Program-made: the position numbers and the translations under genes
IMG/VR virus record: IMGVR_UViG_3300010396_000025
Location: 1-43,876 of that record
Reading direction: 5' to 3' (one strand)
DNA: 43,876 bases
From: a virus
The notes under the pieces: model-generated
Database searches by the model: none
Seen by the model: only the letters and a program-made list of their open reading frames with translations
Told to the model about the DNA's origin: nothing
In this document: positions 14,616-24,359 of the stretch, one piece after another
Numbering within the stretch: position 1 is the first letter of the stretch
How the letters are laid out: the number at the start of each line of letters is the position of its first letter

Positions 14616-15904
14616 TGACCACCGAACAAATATTGATTCGCATGGGAGTTGATGCCAAGGCCGTCGTGGTCGGGCTCAACAAGGTCTCGGCTTATGTGAA
14701 GGCATGGGGAACCGGATTGGCTTCCAGCCTGAAAAGCTCTTTTGGAAAGTTTCTCATTCCAGCTCTGGCGGTTGGCGCATTTGTAAAGCTGCTGTCCTCC
14801 ATCAAGGACAAGATAATCGAAATCAAAAACCTTTCCTATGAAACCGGAGCCAGCACGAATTTTATCCAGTCAATAATGATGGCGGCAGAGCGCGCAGGAA
14901 TGAGCGTGACCGCATTCACAGAACCGTTGAAGAAATTAAACGCCCTGATTGGTGATGCCAAGCGAGGGATGCCGGATGCGGCCATCAAGCTGCATGATTT
15001 GGGAATCGTAACCAAGGCAAATGAGATTAAGACGCTTTCCCTGAATTCTGCGCTGGCCAAACTTGCTGACAAGTATCGTGCAACCGGAGACGCCCAGCTT
15101 CGGGCAAATCTTTTAGAGCGCGCTGGTCTCGACCAGGGATTCGGAAAGGTTCTGGAAGGTGGTTCTGCCGGCATCAATTCAATGAACAGCTTTAATCCGT
15201 TCACAAAGATTTCCGCCGGGGCGATTGGGGATTTTGGCGATGCCTGGAAAGGAATCAAGGCGACCACCGGAGTGGTTTTGGCGACCGTGGCAAACATTAT
15301 TGATTTGCCTGCACTTGGGGTCAGAAAGTTGTCGCAATTTTTCGGAGCATTATCCGGCGGCGCGCGTTCATTGAAAGACATCGGAAAATCAATGTCTGAG
15401 GCCGAGGAGAAAAGAAAAGATGAGGCGGCAGAAGCTGCATTGCAGAATCAGGCTGACCAGGAGGGGATTTCTGTCCAGGAGAAAAAGGCTCAAATCATAA
15501 CGACCCAAAATGAACTGCTTTTGCGCCAGAAAGAATTGACTGCCGAGATTTCCGACAGGAACAAGACTTCGATTCAAGAAATGGCTGACCATGCGCGGAA
15601 GTTTCTTGGAATAATTGACCCGAAGCGTTTGAACTTTACCGTCTCGCAACGCGACCGCATGGCGCTGAACATTGACCAGAAAGAAAAGCAGGCTCAGGTG
15701 GCTTTCGAGCGCGGGGATGACAGGACATTCCGTCGCCTGACTTCCGAGGCATTGCAATTGCGGCATGGATTTTCTGCGGCTTCATTCAAAGACCGCGAGC
15801 CGATGCTGAAGACTGAAATCGAATTGCAGAAGGTGAATCTTCAGCTTGCGCCGGTTGCACGCATGGCCGAGTTCGTCAACCAGGAGCATAAGACACCAAA
15901 ATGA
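14615..15904 (+). CDS. Tape measure protein, 429 aa
   Basis: The N-terminus (RMGVDAKAVVVGLNKVSAYV) is typical of tape measure proteins. It is followed by hydrophobic segments (FLIPALAVGAFVKLL and TTGVVLATVANIIDLP) and a long charged helical C-terminal half (MSEAEEKRKDEAAEAALQNQ). Tape measures set tail length at roughly 0.15 nm per residue, so about 60-65 nm is predicted, a short siphovirus tail. It may also act during DNA entry. Overlaps both neighbours. Confidence 0.75.
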   Translation: MTTEQILIRMGVDAKAVVVGLNKVSAYVKAWGTGLASSLKSSFGKFLIPALAVGAFVKLLSSIKDKIIEIKNLSYETGASTNFIQSIMMAAERAGMSVTAFTEPLKKLNALIGDAKRGMPDAAIKLHDLGIVTKANEIKTLSLNSALAKLADKYRATGDAQLRANLLERAGLDQGFGKVLEGGSAGINSMNSFNPFTKISAGAIGDFGDAWKGIKATTGVVLATVANIIDLPALGVRKLSQFFGALSGGARSLKDIGKSMSEAEEKRKDEAAEAALQNQADQEGISVQEKKAQIITTQNELLLRQKELTAEISDRNKTSIQEMADHARKFLGIIDPKRLNFTVSQRDRMALNIDQKEKQAQVAFERGDDRTFRRLTSEALQLRHGFSAASFKDREPMLKTEIELQKVNLQLAPVARMAEFVNQEHKTPK

Positions 15905-16818
15905 ACGCTCCATATACAGGCGGATTTGCGCCAGGCAATCTTCAGTTTGCCGTGGATGGGGATTTTTATTCCTGCGACCCATGCGGGCCTCCGAAAATCA
16001 CTTTCCCGATGAAGGGGGATTCGGCTTTCAGCAACGCCGACGCGATATTCCTTTCTGGCGGGAATTATATTCCGTTCCCGCTCGGTTCATATCCGAATTT
16101 ACAACCGTGGTCGGCCACCCAGCAGACATTTATAATCGAGCAGGAATTCATGGTGGCAATGGAGGCTTATCAGCCGCTTCCGCTGAACTCTCCGTATCAG
16201 TGGCAATGGGCAATCGGCTGGCAATCACAGCTGACCAATGGTCGGTCAATTCCAGAATTATTTTATGCTGTCTTGGTCGAGGAGGGTCCAACCGAGGATG
16301 CCGGGCAAGGTATAATCAAACTTACCCGCAGGTTTGCGATTGTTCCGTTTACCAGAAATGAGATTGAACAATTTACTTACACATATCCCGGAATTGCCAA
16401 CGGCCGCTTGATGCGGAGCATTACGGTTCAGTCCCGACTGCAATACGATTATTTTATTTTTGATGACGCTGGAATTTATCCATATAGCGCGCCGTTTCCA
16501 TCTGGCTCGGTTTTGAATACATCCACCGGACTTTATCCAGTCGGCTTGATTCTCCAGCCTCAATACTATTATGCGCCGGTTGCCGATGCAGTTGCCCAGA
16601 ATTATTTTCTGCCGCCGGACACGGTTATCATTTCAGATGCTGATGTTGATGCCGGAACTCCGGCCAGCATCCCATCGGCAAGCGATTGGCTGAATTGGAT
16701 TTCCGGTGCCGGAACTTCCAATGGACTTGTTCCGGAAATCGTGGCTGAAGCATCAACCATGCGGCGCTGGATGGGCAACATTTGGGAGCGGCGGACAAGA
16801 TTCGTGCAGGTGATATGA
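15901..16818 (+). CDS. Distal tail protein candidate, 305 aa
   Basis: A Pro/Tyr/Phe-rich beta protein without helices of note (GGFAPGNLQFAVDGDFYSC; YQWQWAIGWQSQL) follows the tape measure with an ATGA overlap. Genes at this position form the tail tip, such as distal tail or hub proteins. I recognise no family. Together with the next two genes it forms a coupled three-gene block, suggesting one assembly. Confidence 0.5.
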   Translation: MNAPYTGGFAPGNLQFAVDGDFYSCDPCGPPKITFPMKGDSAFSNADAIFLSGGNYIPFPLGSYPNLQPWSATQQTFIIEQEFMVAMEAYQPLPLNSPYQWQWAIGWQSQLTNGRSIPELFYAVLVEEGPTEDAGQGIIKLTRRFAIVPFTRNEIEQFTYTYPGIANGRLMRSITVQSRLQYDYFIFDDAGIYPYSAPFPSGSVLNTSTGLYPVGLILQPQYYYAPVADAVAQNYFLPPDTVIISDADVDAGTPASIPSASDWLNWISGAGTSNGLVPEIVAEASTMRRWMGNIWERRTRFVQVI

Positions 16819-17411
16819 ACAACCGCAAAACAAAATTTCTTGAGCCGCTGAAATCCGTCATGGATTTTCAGGGGCAGCAGCAAATGTTGGCTGCGGTCAA
16901 TTCACTGCTGAACGGTAGGATGACCAACGGGCAGGTGATTTATTCCGACTCGAATGTGGTTTGGGACAATCAAGCATCCGGCTCGAAACAGGATTTTGTA
17001 ATCGTTTCAGATGGCGGCGATTGGTATAACTGCAACATGTTTGACGGTGTGAATCCGTCTGGCGGAATCGTAAAGGTAGCCAAGCATCAAGATATTCGTT
17101 GCATCCTTCCAACTGCCAGCCCGGCCGGCGGCGCATGGCCATCCAAGACGATTCGTGGAATCACTTACACTTACACCTACAACGCCGTAGCTGGGTCAAC
17201 TACTGACGGAGTAAATGTGGTTGAATATACCCGCGATGTCACAGGTTCTGATTCGTCTTCGGAAACGGATTATATTACTCCGTGTCTGAATGTCGGTGAT
17301 ATAATCTCTGCGCTTCCGGCTTCATTTGCCGGACCAGCCACATTGGTCGGTGTGGCTTGGCAGGCAATGGCAGATGGCCGCGCATGGGCTGCTCAAGTTC
17401 CACCAGTATGA
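16815..17411 (+). CDS. Tail-tip protein candidate, 198 aa
   Basis: ATG 16815 overlaps the previous stop and is preferred to the longer in-frame start at 16782. The product begins MNNRKTKFLEPLKSVMDFQG, then is beta-rich with Gly/Asp turns (IVSDGGDWYNCNMFDGV) and Thr/Tyr runs (YTYTYNAVAGSTTDG). No family is recognised; its place suggests a tail-tip or baseplate component. Confidence 0.5.
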   Translation: MNNRKTKFLEPLKSVMDFQGQQQMLAAVNSLLNGRMTNGQVIYSDSNVVWDNQASGSKQDFVIVSDGGDWYNCNMFDGVNPSGGIVKVAKHQDIRCILPTASPAGGAWPSKTIRGITYTYTYNAVAGSTTDGVNVVEYTRDVTGSDSSSETDYITPCLNVGDIISALPASFAGPATLVGVAWQAMADGRAWAAQVPPV

Positions 17412-18016
17412 ACGAAAACTTTCAGCAATCCGGCTGCCAAAATTTTAATCAAAGCCTTTGCCAAAACAGGCAGTCTGGAGTATCGGTTTCGACTCCGTTT
17501 ACATTTCTTGCATTAGCAGCGGCGACCTCGGCTGGAGCAACGGTCGGATACGATGGATTGTTGGTTGCGCTTGATACTTTTCATGGTGATACATATAGCG
17601 GAGTCCTTAATTCAATAACAACTGATGGAAGCGGAAACGCCATTATTTGGAACATAGACTGGACAACTGCATTCTTTGGTGACGGACAGCCGCCAGTTGT
17701 GAAATCTGGCCCATATAATGGGTTTTATACATATCAATATTACAATTTTGCGCTTCAGGGAAAGCCGTCAAAAATATACGGAACATTGGCATGGCATAAG
17801 GCTGTGGTATCTCCGGGGCCGGGAGTTTTATATGAGCCCGCCTATTCATCATATCAGGCGGATTGGTCAACTCGGTTCGACATGCAGAACACATCGCTTT
17901 TAGCCCTGCCACCGTCTGCCTTTCTTTACGCATTGGCATTTTGGATTGGAAAGACTCCAGCAGACTTGCCGGCCTCAAATTTTATTTTTGAGGATTATGG
18001 GTTCGGGAGAATTTAA
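17408..18016 (+). CDS. Tail-tip protein candidate, 202 aa
   Basis: The ATGA overlap fixes the start at 17408. The N-terminus repeats CQNFNQSLCQNRQSG, giving two Cys within a Gln/Asn-rich stretch, followed by a hydrophobic Ala-rich segment (FLALAAATSAGATVG) and a Tyr/Trp-rich beta region. It ends one base before the giant fibre. No function beyond a tail-tip position can be proposed. Confidence 0.5.
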   Translation: MNENFQQSGCQNFNQSLCQNRQSGVSVSTPFTFLALAAATSAGATVGYDGLLVALDTFHGDTYSGVLNSITTDGSGNAIIWNIDWTTAFFGDGQPPVVKSGPYNGFYTYQYYNFALQGKPSKIYGTLAWHKAVVSPGPGVLYEPAYSSYQADWSTRFDMQNTSLLALPPSAFLYALAFWIGKTPADLPASNFIFEDYGFGRI

Positions 18017-18017
18017 T

Positions 18018-21000
18018 ATGAAAAAAATCCTTTTACTTTTTGCGCTGCTTTTAATTTCAGTCACGTCCCGCGCTGCGATGATTTCGTTTTCCATGACGAA
18101 CTCAATCACCCTTGCGCCGGATACAAATGTCCTGAAGGTCTTTGCCTGCGGCCCTGTTAATTCTGATGGGTCGGTTTATACCACCGGAGTCCCGATTCGG
18201 ATTCAGCCGGACACCAATGGCTATGCGGTCCACCAATTTGCGCAGAACAATTATTTTGTGACCAATGCCTTCCTTGGGAGCGGATATATTTTTCGTGCCC
18301 CTCTTGATTCAAGCACAAACAACATCTATGCAAGTGCCGGGCCAAGCTGTTTTATTTCCGGTTTGAATTATTTTGTAAACCTTGTGGTTGGAGACGCGAC
18401 GAACCAGGCCGTTACACTGAACCAAATTACGAATGCGACTGGATTTCCGCTGCTGTCTCCAACCCAAATCACTAACATCGCGCAGGCAACCACAAACGGA
18501 ATGACTTCAATAGTCTATTCCAATCCGGCTGCGTTCACATCACCGCAGACCGTGACCGGAATTGTTCAGAGCCTTGCACCGTCTTTTTTGCAGCTTACAA
18601 ACGTGGCGCAAACCCAGGCATCGAACATAGTTTCCGGCTATACAACCACCAACCAATTTGTTGCCGGAACAAACTCAGCCTATGCTTATGCGCAGGCTCA
18701 GGCTGCATCTGCTTTGCAGGGTTCGACCAATTATACCCTTTCGGCCTCGAATAGCCTTTCAGTTGGTTTAACCAGCCTTGTAAACGCCTCATCTAACGCC
18801 CTGGCAGCCTCCCAGACCGCTTCAAATGCCGCGCAAGCCTCTTTAGTAGCCTCGACCTCGAACGCGCTGTGGTGGGGCAAGCAGCCAGCCTCTGGAGTCC
18901 TGTCCAATCTTTCTCTTACCGGAGCCTGGACAAATAATCTAACGGCCGGAACGAATGTGGTTTTATCAACCAATCTTTCGAGTCCGTCAATCGTCTATGT
19001 GAACGTTCCGCTGCAAACCCAACTGACAAATGGGATTACCTCATTGGCCACCACGAATCCGCTGGCAGTTCTTTACACTAATTCGCTTCCGGCGCTGACT
19101 AATGGATTTGTTTCTTCCGGCATCACAAATGGGTTGGCCTCGTATCAGAGTTTGACCAATTATGCTTATCCAAATTCAAATCCGTCAAACTTTGTAACAG
19201 CTTCGATTACGAATGGATTGGTCCAGGCATCAGTCACCAACGGACTGGCAACCACAAACTGGGTGGCGCAGAATTTTCTGACCAATGCGGCTGTGGCCAG
19301 CAATGCTCTGAATTCTGCCAAGCAGCCAGCCTCAGGCATCCTTACAAATCTGGCTCTGACCGGAGCATACACGAATCCGATTGCATCCGGGTTGAATACC
19401 TATCTGACCACGAACACTGGAATTGTTTCAATCAATGCGAGCAACCAGACATGGTTGACCAATGGATTGGTCATTCCGAGCACGAACGGGTTTGTGACTT
19501 CGTCCATAACGAACGGACTGGCATCTACGAATTATGTCCAAAGCTATTCCGATACCAACGGTGCGGCGCAGGCGGCTTTTGTTTCATCCACTAATGCGGC
19601 TCAGATTTACCTTTCCAAGACAAACGGTGCAGCCTATTCGCTGGCGGCGGTCAATCAGTTTTCAATCGGAACAGCCACCAATTTTCTGGTTTGCACAAAC
19701 CTGATTGGAGTCTCCGGCGCAGGTTCTGGAATAGTAAATGGGACGTATCAATTCGACCCATCCGGGTTTGCAAATTCATACACGAATACGGTCAACCCAA
19801 ATGCGATTATTTTGATTTCTGGCGGTAGTTTTTATATCCAGACCAATTCGGTTTCACTTTATTCAGCCAGCTCGGTCAATGGGGCATGGTCGCAAGTCAG
19901 TGGTTCGCTTCCAAATCCATCCTGCGCGTATGGTTCTTATTGGAACATGAACGGAACCATTCTGACTGGATTCATAACTGGAACGAATCTTCCAACTGGT
20001 GGAGGAGGCTCTGGAACTACAAATTTCACTTTAACCGGCGTTGTTCAAAGCTGGACTACGAATAATCAATTTTCGACTTCCGGCTCAAACGTCATAATCA
20101 ATTTGATTGCCCAATATGCTTCCAGCCCGACGAACGGAATCAGCTCCTCGACGGCATCAAACATTGTCCTGAATTATGGCGGAACTTTGTTTGACCCGCT
20201 GAATGCAGCCCTGAACGCGACGAACACCGCTTTCGCAAAACTGATTGGAACTAATGCTTGGAATACTTTAACAAACGGGCTGACGGCCGGAAATATGCCG
20301 CCGTCTCTGACTAACCTGCCAAGTTCGGGTGGTGGCAGCGGCATCCCAACACTAAACGGCTCTGGCACAAATACAACTTTAGTGACTGCAAAAAGTGTGG
20401 CCGCTACGAATCTGACCGCTTACGGAACTGCATGGTTGAATAATTCAAATTTGGTAATTTATGCAGATTCTTCAACTACAAGCTCAAATCAACTTGTTCA
20501 ATCTTTTTCTACGAATAACTTTTTTACGCTGTCAAATTCAGTTGTCGGGGCTGTGTTTGAAACACCGACAAATGGAGACACTGTTACAATAACATCGCTA
20601 GGTTTTTTTAATTATAGCTGGACTAACTCTCCAGTTTCATACGAGATGGATTTGTTTGCAGGAAACTCTGCAACCAATGTTTTAATTTTGAAAACAAATA
20701 TAACATTCGGGCCATTAAATTCTGGAACATATTGCTATACAAATATAATTCCAACCACACTTGCGCCGGGTTCTTTTTATACCATGTGGCTTAACGCGCC
20801 ATCTACAAATACATTTATTGTAACATCTGGAAATCCAATAAATAGTTACTTTCTTAATGTTGGTTCTGCCGCCGGTTATGGTGGCTCCACGAATTATTAC
20901 AATGCCGGGTCTTCTCAGTATGGACCGCCAAACTTTTTGTTTAGCGTTAAAAGACCCATCAACACACTTTCAAATTCGTTTTTATTGGAAGTTATTTCAA

Positions 21001-24000
21001 CGAATGGCATTGGAATAAACACGAATATCTCTGCAGGATTTACACTGAACGTGAATAGCAACATCAACGTCTCGGATAATTATTACATCAACGGCGTGCC
21101 GATTAGCAGTTCCGGGCAGTCTCAAACATTCTCTCAAATTTTTGTATCTGGCGGATTTGGGGTAGCCACTAATTATAATGGAATTTACCAGCTTGAGCAG
21201 GCTGGTCATGCTTATACCAATATCACGACTGGTGCGGCCCTGCTGCTGAAAGGAACTTATCAGCTCCCCGGAACCGGGCCTGATTTTGCCATCATAAGAT
21301 TCTATGAGTTCATCACCGCCTATAATGCCGCCGTTTCCACAAACCTACCAATCTATACCGGCTCGTCTTTGTTCGGAAATTACCTTCCGTATCTTACGTC
21401 ACCTACAAACCAGTTGGTTGTCAGTCCGTATTATGGGCAGAATTCAAGCGGCCTTGGAACAATGGCCTACCGCAGCACTAATGACTTTCTTGGTGCAACC
21501 TCAACGGCGGTGGCCTCGTCCAGCGTGGTCATTTCCGGTTTCAATACAAACATCCTTGAGCATTGGGGTTGGGGTTTCGCCCAAGGTGGCGGCTATGATG
21601 ATACACTGCACCACTGGGTCATAAACTCGACGGCACAGATGTCTTTATGGGATGATAATCGAAACAATATCGGGGTTGTCAACGGTGCGCCGTTCTCAGG
21701 GCTTCCTGGCACTACGGGTAATTATACTCACCTTGGAGATGGTGATTGTTTTGCTGGATACTACTTTGTTCCGGCAGAAAAATATCTTGGTGGAATACCA
21801 CTCGCTTCGAATGCCACCATCGCAGTTTTTAGCACCACCAACCTGGTTCTTGGAACCTATCTGGTTGTCAGCAATTTAATGCCCGAAATTTCTTCGCTCG
21901 TGTTAGCTCCGTTGACCGGCTCCACGGCGAGCCTTTACGCCTTCGGTCAGGACACCGTGACGAATCGTGCTTATTTTTATTCCGTCACTGGCACTACGAA
22001 CATGACCTTTGTAAGCAGCAACACCATCACCGGGATGCCACTTGAATTGATTCAGGGTTCTATTTTTGCGAGTGGCAACCTCTATGTCATCGCGAATGTC
22101 GCGACAAACTTAGCTTACAACGATGTGTATCGGGTGGATACCAACACCTTTGCCGCGACGTTCATTGGAAAAGCCTATGTTCCGGGCGGCACAGAAGGTG
22201 AAGGGGCCATTTTCCATGATGGCTGTCTCGTTTTAGCCGAAGGAGCTACCGGGACATTCTACTGGTTTAATCTCGGGCTGACTCCCGTTGTTGCGACGAA
22301 TGGTAATGTGGTTGTAAATAATTTGGTTGGTGATCTGCCGAAAGGCGGGGTGCTGAATCCGAACCAAGTTTCAACGAATACTATAATTGATGGCCGAAGT
22401 GGCAGCGTTTTTGGCTGGAACAATTTTTACAATGCAAACGGACAGTCTTTCCCGTTCATGGTTTTTAATGTAGATGGTGGCGGTGGTGGTAATTATCCCG
22501 CTTGGGGTGAAGGATTCGGACGTTTTTCTGGCATCACCGACCAGTTGATTCTTGGTTCGTCCAATACAACCACAAATTCCCCCGGAACCGGAAATCAAGC
22601 CTTCGCATTCGGCACTTACTATGGCGATTTCGGCATCAATACCACAAATCCGGCGGCGACGGTGGATGTCATTCAAAAAAATCGCCCAACGACATGGATG
22701 AATCGTCCAGTCGGAATCTTTACTCCGCTTCCAGGTATTGCAACGAATAGCTGGCAGGTCAACGGAACCAACGGTCAGCCAGTGGCCGGAGTTAATTCTA
22801 ACGGAGTATTTTTTGCAAACGGCGTAAACATAACCGGCTTGAACGCCTCACAACTCACCGTCGGCACGGTGCCGGTAACCACACTGCCGGCCCAGACCAC
22901 CAATAATGTCCGGCTGTTAATTTTCACAAACGCGCCCAGCGGGCCGGACTTCACCTATTCAACCAATGGCGCGGTCGTAACGGTAATGATCGCCACGAAT
23001 AAGTTTTCCGGTGGCGGAGGCTCCAGCTTCCCGCTCACCTCCGATCAAAGTCTCGGCGGATATTCGCTGAACAATGGCAACAAAATTCAAGCCAATGAAG
23101 TGGACGCTGGAACGCTGCTGGTGACGAATGCAGTGACCTTCACCGGCACATTCATCGGCACGAATATCGTTTATACGAATACCACGACGCTACCCGCGCC
23201 GCAGTTGAATAGTTCCATCGTGTGTTTTTCGAACGGGGTTGGCTATGTCGTCAGCGCTGGAGCAAGCTTGCCGGGGGTGACGAATCAGTTGGTTTACAAT
23301 AATTCGTTTGACGGTGTTTCGATTGCCATTGGTCATGCGGCTTCGGTAGATTCCGGATTAAGCTCCATTGCCATTGGTTCGACAAGCGCATCAAGCGGCG
23401 GCGGGACATCAGTTGGAACTGGAACAGGTTCATCCAACGGAGGAACAGCCATCGGAAATAATGCCTCAGCTTTATTAGCTGGCACTGCTTTAGGAGATGA
23501 TACAGATGGCGATGACCGTGGTTTGGCGGCTGGTCAAAATTCATTTGGCGACCAACTTTCAGTCGCCCTCGGCTACTATTCTTTTGCCACTGGGAGCAAT
23601 AACGTGGCACTTGGACCTTATGCTCGTGCGGCTGGCCCTTCCAATACTTTTACAAACACTGTCGAAATCGGGACTGGCACTGCCTCATTGCAAGGAGGGT
23701 TGAATTTCAAAGGAGTTGGGCTATTTGACGCCAGCGGTAATTTACAAGACGGACGACTTGGTTCTCCGATAAATGGAACGCAAATTACAAATCTCAACGC
23801 CTCGCAACTGACCAGCGGCACGGTTCCAGATGCTCGTCTGGCCACAAATACCCCGACGCTGGGCGATGTGTTGACGCACTCTGGTGGCACTGATCGGAAA
23901 TGGGCGGCTCCATCCGGCGGCAGTTCGACATCCAGCCAATTCTATCTGCTCACCACAAATTTTAACCTGACGGCGATTGGCGCGACCTTTGTGGCTTCAC

Positions 24001-24359
24001 CATTGCAGGTGACGCTGACCTCGAATCTTTGGGACATTTCATGGGGGATCACAGCGGATGGAATCAGTGGCAACGGGGCATATCCTTTTTCCAAACTGAC
24101 CTTCAGCTCGCCAGTGGATTTTTACAGCGGATTCCGAATGTTTGGTGACAAAATTCCGGTGACGGATTTGCCGATTTTTGGTGCGACAAACAACCTCGAA
24201 GTAGGTAGCACCGGCAACCCTTTTCCGCAAAGTGAAGTCTCGCACTTTCTGGTCAAGGTGACCAACACTGTGACCTGCATTGTGTTTATGCGTCAGAACG
24301 TTTCTGGCCAGAACACGACGAACAAGCCCGGCACTTATCTCCTTGCGAAACCGCAATGA
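18018..24359 (+). CDS. Giant mosaic tail fibre with Sec signal peptide, 2,113 aa
   Basis: The largest gene here. It opens with a clear signal peptide (MKKILLLFALLLISVTSRAA). A beta-rich head region is followed by Asn/Thr/Ala/Ser-rich repeats with ITNGLA-type motifs and predicted coiled-coil stretches (ASNALAASQTASNAAQASLV). The unit QPASG(V/I)L(S/T)NL occurs at about residues 290 and 435. A middle part (about 805-1000) is more AT-rich in DNA and resembles an inserted beta-sandwich. Then come a propeller-like region, phage-fibre motifs (NLNASQLTSGTVPDARL), a YadA-like head roll (about 1760-1875) with repeated S.AIG or ALG, and a compact C-terminal domain. It is most likely the host-binding fibre, probably trimeric. 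It overlaps the spike gene by four bases. Confidence 0.8.
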   Translation: MKKILLLFALLLISVTSRAAMISFSMTNSITLAPDTNVLKVFACGPVNSDGSVYTTGVPIRIQPDTNGYAVHQFAQNNYFVTNAFLGSGYIFRAPLDSSTNNIYASAGPSCFISGLNYFVNLVVGDATNQAVTLNQITNATGFPLLSPTQITNIAQATTNGMTSIVYSNPAAFTSPQTVTGIVQSLAPSFLQLTNVAQTQASNIVSGYTTTNQFVAGTNSAYAYAQAQAASALQGSTNYTLSASNSLSVGLTSLVNASSNALAASQTASNAAQASLVASTSNALWWGKQPASGVLSNLSLTGAWTNNLTAGTNVVLSTNLSSPSIVYVNVPLQTQLTNGITSLATTNPLAVLYTNSLPALTNGFVSSGITNGLASYQSLTNYAYPNSNPSNFVTASITNGLVQASVTNGLATTNWVAQNFLTNAAVASNALNSAKQPASGILTNLALTGAYTNPIASGLNTYLTTNTGIVSINASNQTWLTNGLVIPSTNGFVTSSITNGLASTNYVQSYSDTNGAAQAAFVSSTNAAQIYLSKTNGAAYSLAAVNQFSIGTATNFLVCTNLIGVSGAGSGIVNGTYQFDPSGFANSYTNTVNPNAIILISGGSFYIQTNSVSLYSASSVNGAWSQVSGSLPNPSCAYGSYWNMNGTILTGFITGTNLPTGGGGSGTTNFTLTGVVQSWTTNNQFSTSGSNVIINLIAQYASSPTNGISSSTASNIVLNYGGTLFDPLNAALNATNTAFAKLIGTNAWNTLTNGLTAGNMPPSLTNLPSSGGGSGIPTLNGSGTNTTLVTAKSVAATNLTAYGTAWLNNSNLVIYADSSTTSSNQLVQSFSTNNFFTLSNSVVGAVFETPTNGDTVTITSLGFFNYSWTNSPVSYEMDLFAGNSATNVLILKTNITFGPLNSGTYCYTNIIPTTLAPGSFYTMWLNAPSTNTFIVTSGNPINSYFLNVGSAAGYGGSTNYYNAGSSQYGPPNFLFSVKRPINTLSNSFLLEVISTNGIGINTNISAGFTLNVNSNINVSDNYYINGVPISSSGQSQTFSQIFVSGGFGVATNYNGIYQLEQAGHAYTNITTGAALLLKGTYQLPGTGPDFAIIRFYEFITAYNAAVSTNLPIYTGSSLFGNYLPYLTSPTNQLVVSPYYGQNSSGLGTMAYRSTNDFLGATSTAVASSSVVISGFNTNILEHWGWGFAQGGGYDDTLHHWVINSTAQMSLWDDNRNNIGVVNGAPFSGLPGTTGNYTHLGDGDCFAGYYFVPAEKYLGGIPLASNATIAVFSTTNLVLGTYLVVSNLMPEISSLVLAPLTGSTASLYAFGQDTVTNRAYFYSVTGTTNMTFVSSNTITGMPLELIQGSIFASGNLYVIANVATNLAYNDVYRVDTNTFAATFIGKAYVPGGTEGEGAIFHDGCLVLAEGATGTFYWFNLGLTPVVATNGNVVVNNLVGDLPKGGVLNPNQVSTNTIIDGRSGSVFGWNNFYNANGQSFPFMVFNVDGGGGGNYPAWGEGFGRFSGITDQLILGSSNTTTNSPGTGNQAFAFGTYYGDFGINTTNPAATVDVIQKNRPTTWMNRPVGIFTPLPGIATNSWQVNGTNGQPVAGVNSNGVFFANGVNITGLNASQLTVGTVPVTTLPAQTTNNVRLLIFTNAPSGPDFTYSTNGAVVTVMIATNKFSGGGGSSFPLTSDQSLGGYSLNNGNKIQANEVDAGTLLVTNAVTFTGTFIGTNIVYTNTTTLPAPQLNSSIVCFSNGVGYVVSAGASLPGVTNQLVYNNSFDGVSIAIGHAASVDSGLSSIAIGSTSASSGGGTSVGTGTGSSNGGTAIGNNASALLAGTALGDDTDGDDRGLAAGQNSFGDQLSVALGYYSFATGSNNVALGPYARAAGPSNTFTNTVEIGTGTASLQGGLNFKGVGLFDASGNLQDGRLGSPINGTQITNLNASQLTSGTVPDARLATNTPTLGDVLTHSGGTDRKWAAPSGGSSTSSQFYLLTTNFNLTAIGATFVASPLQVTLTSNLWDISWGITADGISGNGAYPFSKLTFSSPVDFYSGFRMFGDKIPVTDLPIFGATNNLEVGSTGNPFPQSEVSHFLVKVTNTVTCIVFMRQNVSGQNTTNKPGTYLLAKPQ
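18879..18940 (+). repeat. Internal fibre repeat, unit 1
   Basis: DNA encoding KQPASGVLSNLSLTGAWTN. It is largely repeated about 440 bp downstream at 19319-19380, showing that the fibre shaft grew by module duplication. Confidence 0.7.
19319..19380 (+). repeat. Internal fibre repeat, unit 2
   Basis: Second copy of the module, encoding KQPASGILTNLALTGAYTN. It begins with the same AAGCAGCCAGCCTC bases as unit 1 and then diverges mostly at third codon positions. Confidence 0.7.

Noticed and set aside
14200-14620. Programmed frameshift in the tail chaperone gene
   Set aside because: No convincing slippery heptamer followed by a downstream frame with protein-like sequence was found.
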